From positions 248,001 to 312,000 of the forward strand of contig NZ_BMHI01000001.1 in NCBI RefSeq assembly GCF_014640635.1: a DNA stretch of 64,000 nucleotides. Reading direction: 5' to 3'. The position numbers were made by a program, and so were the translations under genes. Shown here piece by piece: positions 58,675-64,000 of the stretch (position 1 is its first letter; each line of letters opens with the position of its first letter). The stretch is from Flexivirga endophytica (lineage in GTDB: Bacteria; Actinomycetota; Actinomycetes; Actinomycetales; Dermatophilaceae). The notes beneath the pieces were generated by a model. The model did not search any database. It was not told the origin of the DNA and saw only the letters and a program-made list of their open reading frames with translations.

Positions 58675-60798
58675 ATGCCCGAAGCCCCCTCCGAAGCACT
58701 CGCTCGTCTCGCCCGCGCTCACGGCGTCGCGACCGAATACTGGGACTGGCGTGGCAACCACGTCACCGTCGCAACCGACACCATTCGCGCGGTGCTCGCA
58801 GCACTCGACATCGACGCGGCCGATGGTGCCGCGACCGAACAAGCCCTCGCCGACAAGGATCTCGAGGCCTGGCGCCGGGTCCTGCCACCCGTCATCGTCA
58901 TGCGGGAGAGTTGGACGCCTTGGGTGCCGGTGCACGTGCCCGAAGGTGACGCCGTCGAGGCGCGAATCACCTTGGAAGACGGCACTATCCGCGAGCTCCA
59001 AGCGATGGAGCCGGGTGAGACGCGGGAGATCGACGGGCTGCCGACCAGTGAGGTCACCGTCGAGTTGCCCGGCGATCTGCCACTCGGCTACCACCAGTTG
59101 CAGATCACGTATGGCGCAGGGCGCGACACACAGGCGACGGTCATCGTCACCCCGGAGCGGTTGGAGTTGCCCGCAGCCCTCGCGCATGACCGCGCGTGGG
59201 GACTGACCACGCAGCTGTATTCCGTTCGCTCCGAACGTTCTTGGGGTCTCGGCGATGTCGCTGACCTGGCCGAGCTCGGCACCTGGGCGGTCCGCCAGGG
59301 TGCCGACTTCGTGCTGATCAACCCGGTACACGCCGCCGAACCCGTCTCGCCGATGGAGCCGTCGCCATACCTGCCGACGAGCAGGCGCTTCGTCAATCCG
59401 CTCTACATCCGCGTCGAGGAGGTCCCCGAGCTGGGCTACTTGTCGGCCGCGCAGCACCAGCTGGTCGAGTGGCACAGCGACGACGCGCGCCGGCTCAACA
59501 AGCTGGATCACCTGGACCGGGACGGCAGTTGGCAGTCCAAGCAGGCCGCGTTGCGGATGATCTTCCGGACCGAGAGCACCCACCGTCGGCGGCGTGACCT
59601 GGAGAGCTTCATCGAGCGCGAGGGACAGCCGCTGGTCGACTTCGCCACTTGGTGCGCCATCACTGCCGAGCGGGGGACCGAGTGGCCGGACTGGCCCGCC
59701 AAGCTCCAGGACCCGCGCAGTGACGCGGTCGCGGCGGAGCGGCAGCGGTTGGCGGAGGACGTCGACTTCTACTGCTGGATGCAGTGGGTCGTGCAGTCGC
59801 AGTTCCTCGACGCACAACGCGAACTGCGTTCTGCCGGAATGTCACTCGGCGTCATCCAGGATCTTGCCGTCGGCGTGCACCCGCGCGGCGCAGACGCCTG
59901 GGCGCTGGGCGACGTGCTCGCCCAAGGGATGTCGGTGGGCGCGCCGCCGGACGACTACAACCAGCTCGGACAGAGCTGGAGCCAGCCGCCGTGGCGACCG
60001 GACCGGCTCGCCGAGAGCGGTTACCAGGCCTACCGTGACCTGCTGCGCACGAGCCTGCGGATGTCGGGCGGCCTGCGGGTCGACCACATTCTCGGCCTGT
60101 TCCGCCTGTGGTGGGTGCCGGAGGGCAAGAAACCACTCGAGGGCACCTACGTGCGCTACGACCACGAGGCGATGGTCGGCATCTTGGCGTTGGAGGCGCA
60201 CCGGGCAGACGCAGTGGTGATCGGCGAGGACCTCGGCACCACGGAGGACTGGGTGCGTGACTACCTGGCCGACCGTGGGGTTCTCGGTACCTCAGTGCTG
60301 TGGTTCGAGCGCACGGATGACGGTGGGCCGCGTCCGCCCGAGGCCTATCGGACCCTGGCATTGGCCAGCGTCACCACGCACGACCTGCCGCCCACTGCCG
60401 GTTACCTGCAGGGCGAGCACATCACCGTCCGCGGCGAGCTCGGACTGCTGACCCGGCCCCTCGCCGAGGAGCAGAAGATCGACGCCGAGCAGCGGGAAGC
60501 GGTGCTGGCCGAGTTGCGCTCACGGGGACTGTTGCGTCCGGGTACCTCGGTCGACGACCAGGTCGACGCGCTGCACAAGTTCCTCACCTGGTCACCCAGC
60601 AAATTGCTCGGAGTGTCGGTCAACGACCTCGCCGGCGACGTGCGCACCATCAATCAGCCCGGCACCGACGAGGAATATCCCAACTGGCGGTTGCCGATGA
60701 GCGGACCCGACCGGAAGCCGACCACCCTGGACGACCTGATGGTCTCCCGGCGCGCAAAACGCTTGATCCGCGCGGTGACTCGCCGTGGCGACAGCTGA
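58675..60798 (+). CDS. malQ: 4-alpha-glucanotransferase (amylomaltase)
   Basis: 707 aa, the long actinobacterial form with an N-terminal extension of ~150 residues (RLARAHGVATEYWDWRGNHV). GH77 motifs: GLTTQLYSVRSERSWGLGDV, SPYLPTSRRFVNPLYIRVEE, catalytic Asp in GGLRVDHILGLFRLWW, acid/base Glu in VVIGEDLGTTEDWVRDYL, and VTTHDLPPTAGYL. Transfers maltodextrin chains in glycogen/maltose metabolism. The GH13 glucosidase 1.4 kb away belongs to the same pathway. The last 6 bp are separate from the convergent TetR gene (60805). Confidence 0.96.
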   Translation: MPEAPSEALARLARAHGVATEYWDWRGNHVTVATDTIRAVLAALDIDAADGAATEQALADKDLEAWRRVLPPVIVMRESWTPWVPVHVPEGDAVEARITLEDGTIRELQAMEPGETREIDGLPTSEVTVELPGDLPLGYHQLQITYGAGRDTQATVIVTPERLELPAALAHDRAWGLTTQLYSVRSERSWGLGDVADLAELGTWAVRQGADFVLINPVHAAEPVSPMEPSPYLPTSRRFVNPLYIRVEEVPELGYLSAAQHQLVEWHSDDARRLNKLDHLDRDGSWQSKQAALRMIFRTESTHRRRRDLESFIEREGQPLVDFATWCAITAERGTEWPDWPAKLQDPRSDAVAAERQRLAEDVDFYCWMQWVVQSQFLDAQRELRSAGMSLGVIQDLAVGVHPRGADAWALGDVLAQGMSVGAPPDDYNQLGQSWSQPPWRPDRLAESGYQAYRDLLRTSLRMSGGLRVDHILGLFRLWWVPEGKKPLEGTYVRYDHEAMVGILALEAHRADAVVIGEDLGTTEDWVRDYLADRGVLGTSVLWFERTDDGGPRPPEAYRTLALASVTTHDLPPTAGYLQGEHITVRGELGLLTRPLAEEQKIDAEQREAVLAELRSRGLLRPGTSVDDQVDALHKFLTWSPSKLLGVSVNDLAGDVRTINQPGTDEEYPNWRLPMSGPDRKPTTLDDLMVSRRAKRLIRAVTRRGDS

Positions 60799-60804
60799 CA
60801 GCGG

Positions 60805-61398
60805 TCAGTCGGGCAGCACTCTGCCCAGGTAGACGTCCAGCAGCGCGCCCAACCGGCTCGGGTCCGGCCGCCTGCCACGACTGACCGCGTCGAGGGTGAG
60901 CCCGTCCGTCAGCGCGAGCAGGAGCTGCGCTTCCCGGTGCAGATCGGCCCTCGACGGTCGGGTTCCGGTGTGTTCTGCGGCAAGCGCGAAGGCGTCGGCC
61001 AGCTGGGTGGTGATGTGCTCGAGCGTGCCGCGCTGCACCTCGGCCAGCTCTTCCGATGTCGCAGCACGCGCGGCGAATGCGACATACACCTTCGCCTCCC
61101 GCGTCCTGGTGGCGTCCAGGGGGAGTAGCTCGCGGAGTATGGCGGACAGGTTCTGGCGCACCTCGGCGCCGAGTTCGACTGCGGCCACTCGCATTTCGGT
61201 GGTCTCGACCACATGGCGGAAGGCCGCCATCAGCATGTCCTCCTTGCTGCGGAAGTGATGCTGCACCGCGCCGATGGACACTCCGGCGGCGCGGGCGACC
61301 TCGCGCACGGTGACCGCGTCGAGGCCGTCCGTCGCGATGATCGAGCACATGGTCTCCACCAGTCGGGTAGCAGGTGTCGCTCTTGACGTCTCGGACAT
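60805..61398 (-). CDS. TetR-family transcriptional regulator
   Basis: 197 aa from ATG 61398 (an ATG 4 codons upstream is also possible). HTH: AVTVREVARAAGVSIGAVQH followed by HFRSKEDMLMAAF, the classic TetR signature. C-terminal ligand domain LLPLDATRTREAKVYVAFAA. Divergent from the F420-type enzyme gene, with a palindrome (61407-61422) covering that gene's start codon and 9 bp from its own ATG, so it should repress both. Confidence 0.92.
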   Translation of the reverse strand: MSETSRATPATRLVETMCSIIATDGLDAVTVREVARAAGVSIGAVQHHFRSKEDMLMAAFRHVVETTEMRVAAVELGAEVRQNLSAILRELLPLDATRTREAKVYVAFAARAATSEELAEVQRGTLEHITTQLADAFALAAEHTGTRPSRADLHREAQLLLALTDGLTLDAVSRGRRPDPSRLGALLDVYLGRVLPD

Positions 61399-61406
61399 GA
61401 GGGCTA

Positions 61407-61422
61407 CCATACAGACGTATGG
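61407..61422. promoter_or_regulatory. TetR operator candidate
   Basis: CCATAC-AGAC-GTATGG, perfect 6-bp arms; the right arm contains the ATG (61419) of the F420-type gene. A related AAGCGTATGG follows at 61431-61440. This would be a 16-bp TetR-type dyad regulating the divergent pair. Confidence 0.6.
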
Positions 61423-62129
61423 ACCAATACAAGCGTATGGCATGGCGGATCGGGGCGATGGGGATCGCATCCGCGGTCCTGCTCGCCATCCAGGTCGCGC
61501 AGGTCGCACTCGGCTGGAACGGAGCGACCACGGCGTGGGTGTATGCCGTGGTGCTGCCGCTGAACATCGTTCTGACACTGACGTTTCCGAGCGGCAAGGC
61601 AACCGTGGTGCGCTTCGTGCAGCGGTGGGTCGTCAACCCGCCGGTGCGGTTACTGCTGCACCTGGGGGCGATGCCGATGGGCTACGCGCTGCTGGAGACA
61701 CGCGGCCGCAGGACGGGCAAACCGCGGCGCACCCCGGTCGGCAACGGCCGGCAGGGGGAGGTCTTCTGGATCGTCGCCGAGCACGGTCGGCGGGCGGGCT
61801 ACGTGCGCAACATCGCGAGCGACCCCAGGGTACGGATCCGGATGCGGCTCGGTCTGCGCTTCCGTTGGGTCGAAGGCATCGCGTCGATCCGCCCCGATCT
61901 CGACCCGATCGCGGTGCAGCGACGGCTCGCCGCGTGGCACCCGCTGCGCGCTCTCAACGCGGTGCAGGTGCAAGTGCTGGGCAGCGAATTGCTCGTGGTG
62001 CGAGTCGAACTCGACCGGCCCGTCGTTGTCCGTCGGGGTGTGTGCCAGGCAAGGCCAACGCACCGTGACGACAAGCCGACGCCCGCGCAGCGACGACCAG
62101 ATCAGGCGGTGGCACGAGCGAACTCGTGA
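61419..62129 (+). CDS. F420-dependent nitroreductase-family (DDN/FDOR-type) membrane-linked protein
   Basis: 236 aa. The N-terminal ~80 residues hold two hydrophobic segments (MGIASAVLLAIQVAQVAL; AWVYAVVLPLNIVLTLTF). Then comes the split-barrel flavin domain with the family signature LETRGRRTGKPRRTPVG and FWIVAEHGRRAGYVRNIASD. The hydrophobic N-terminus is atypical for DDN (~150 aa) and may anchor it in the membrane as a quinone reductase. The C-terminal 40 residues are basic and low-complexity. TetR-controlled, suggesting a detoxification role. Confidence 0.82.
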   Translation: MDQYKRMAWRIGAMGIASAVLLAIQVAQVALGWNGATTAWVYAVVLPLNIVLTLTFPSGKATVVRFVQRWVVNPPVRLLLHLGAMPMGYALLETRGRRTGKPRRTPVGNGRQGEVFWIVAEHGRRAGYVRNIASDPRVRIRMRLGLRFRWVEGIASIRPDLDPIAVQRRLAAWHPLRALNAVQVQVLGSELLVVRVELDRPVVVRRGVCQARPTHRDDKPTPAQRRPDQAVARANS

Positions 62130-62171
62130 GCTGTGCCACCACCCGATCTGCGAGGAGCGGAGAGCAAAGAC

Positions 62172-64000
<1,829 letters not shown>

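Overview
The window is high-G+C chromosomal DNA from an actinobacterium. The gene set (leuB-ilvE-cimA-fumarylacetoacetase cluster, murI/Rv1339-like/rph/rdgB cluster, oligoribonuclease, DUF3618, an F420-type nitroreductase, BTAD and MocR regulators, group II truncated haemoglobin) and the codon usage fit an aerobic member of the Micrococcales. Dermacoccaceae-like genera are my best guess, but this is an inference. I see no prophage, transposase or CRISPR array. The content is mostly housekeeping, with a few accessory loci.

Layout. 1-5 kb: an ABC exporter pair (DrrA/DrrB type, first gene cut by the window edge) facing a giant BTAD/ATPase regulator. 5-16 kb: branched-chain amino acid genes leuB, ilvE and cimA, with two leader-peptide/hairpin regions that look like transcription attenuators, plus a fumarylacetoacetase-family gene. 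Interspersed are a HAD phosphatase, a reduced sugar transferase, a sigma/anti-sigma fusion, a glycosylase-like protein and a secreted SGNH hydrolase. 16-24 kb: murI, an MBL hydrolase, rph and rdgB, a group usually contiguous in actinobacteria. Here it is split by a YqeY-like gene, a zinc-ribbon membrane protein, a frameshifted SPFH gene, and an MFS pump with a divergent MarR regulator. 24-33 kb: a YedY-like molybdoenzyme, GNAT, MarR/cupin pair, hydrolase, an odd UAG-anticodon tRNA, Bcp, DUF3618, a GroES paralogue and the tdh-kbl threonine degradation operon. 33-39 kb: DoxX-like protein, tRNA-Lys, YihY, then a tight three-gene operon (tandem-repeat Gly/Asp peptide, Cupin_4 oxygenase, Suc_Fer ferredoxin-like protein), a K+ channel and tRNA-His. 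39-49 kb: orn, PrsW-like protease, phosphoribosyltransferase, an orphan PD-(D/E)XK protein beside tRNA-Arg, a pair of dynamin-like GTPases, an SSB paralogue and ettA. 49-64 kb: GNAT/MocR pair, YncE-like propeller, methyltransferase, two thioesterases, GH13 glucosidase, truncated haemoglobin, MscS channel, malQ, TetR/F420 pair and pepN (cut by the right edge).

The best candidate for an undescribed system is 35584-38120. A strong ribosome binding site precedes a small protein built of 25-residue repeats (cores GGADGGAG and PADGGAGG). Its stop overlaps the TTG start of a Cupin_4 (JmjC-like, Fe/2-oxoglutarate) oxygenase, and the oxygenase stop overlaps the start of a Suc_Fer protein. A perfect 16-bp hairpin sits just after the peptide gene. 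This resembles a multi-core modified-peptide (RiPP-like) operon. One repeat carries a 2-bp deletion that breaks the peptide frame, so it may be decaying or misassembled.

Other notable structure: two BCAA attenuator-type leaders; a dispersed family of ~90-bp nested palindromes at three intergenic sites (13217, 22618, 48363); a second repeat family at 11551 and 15220; a REP-like repeat that has entered the reading frame of the GH13 gene and supplies its stop codon; and a frameshift in the SPFH gene lying exactly inside a perfect inverted repeat.
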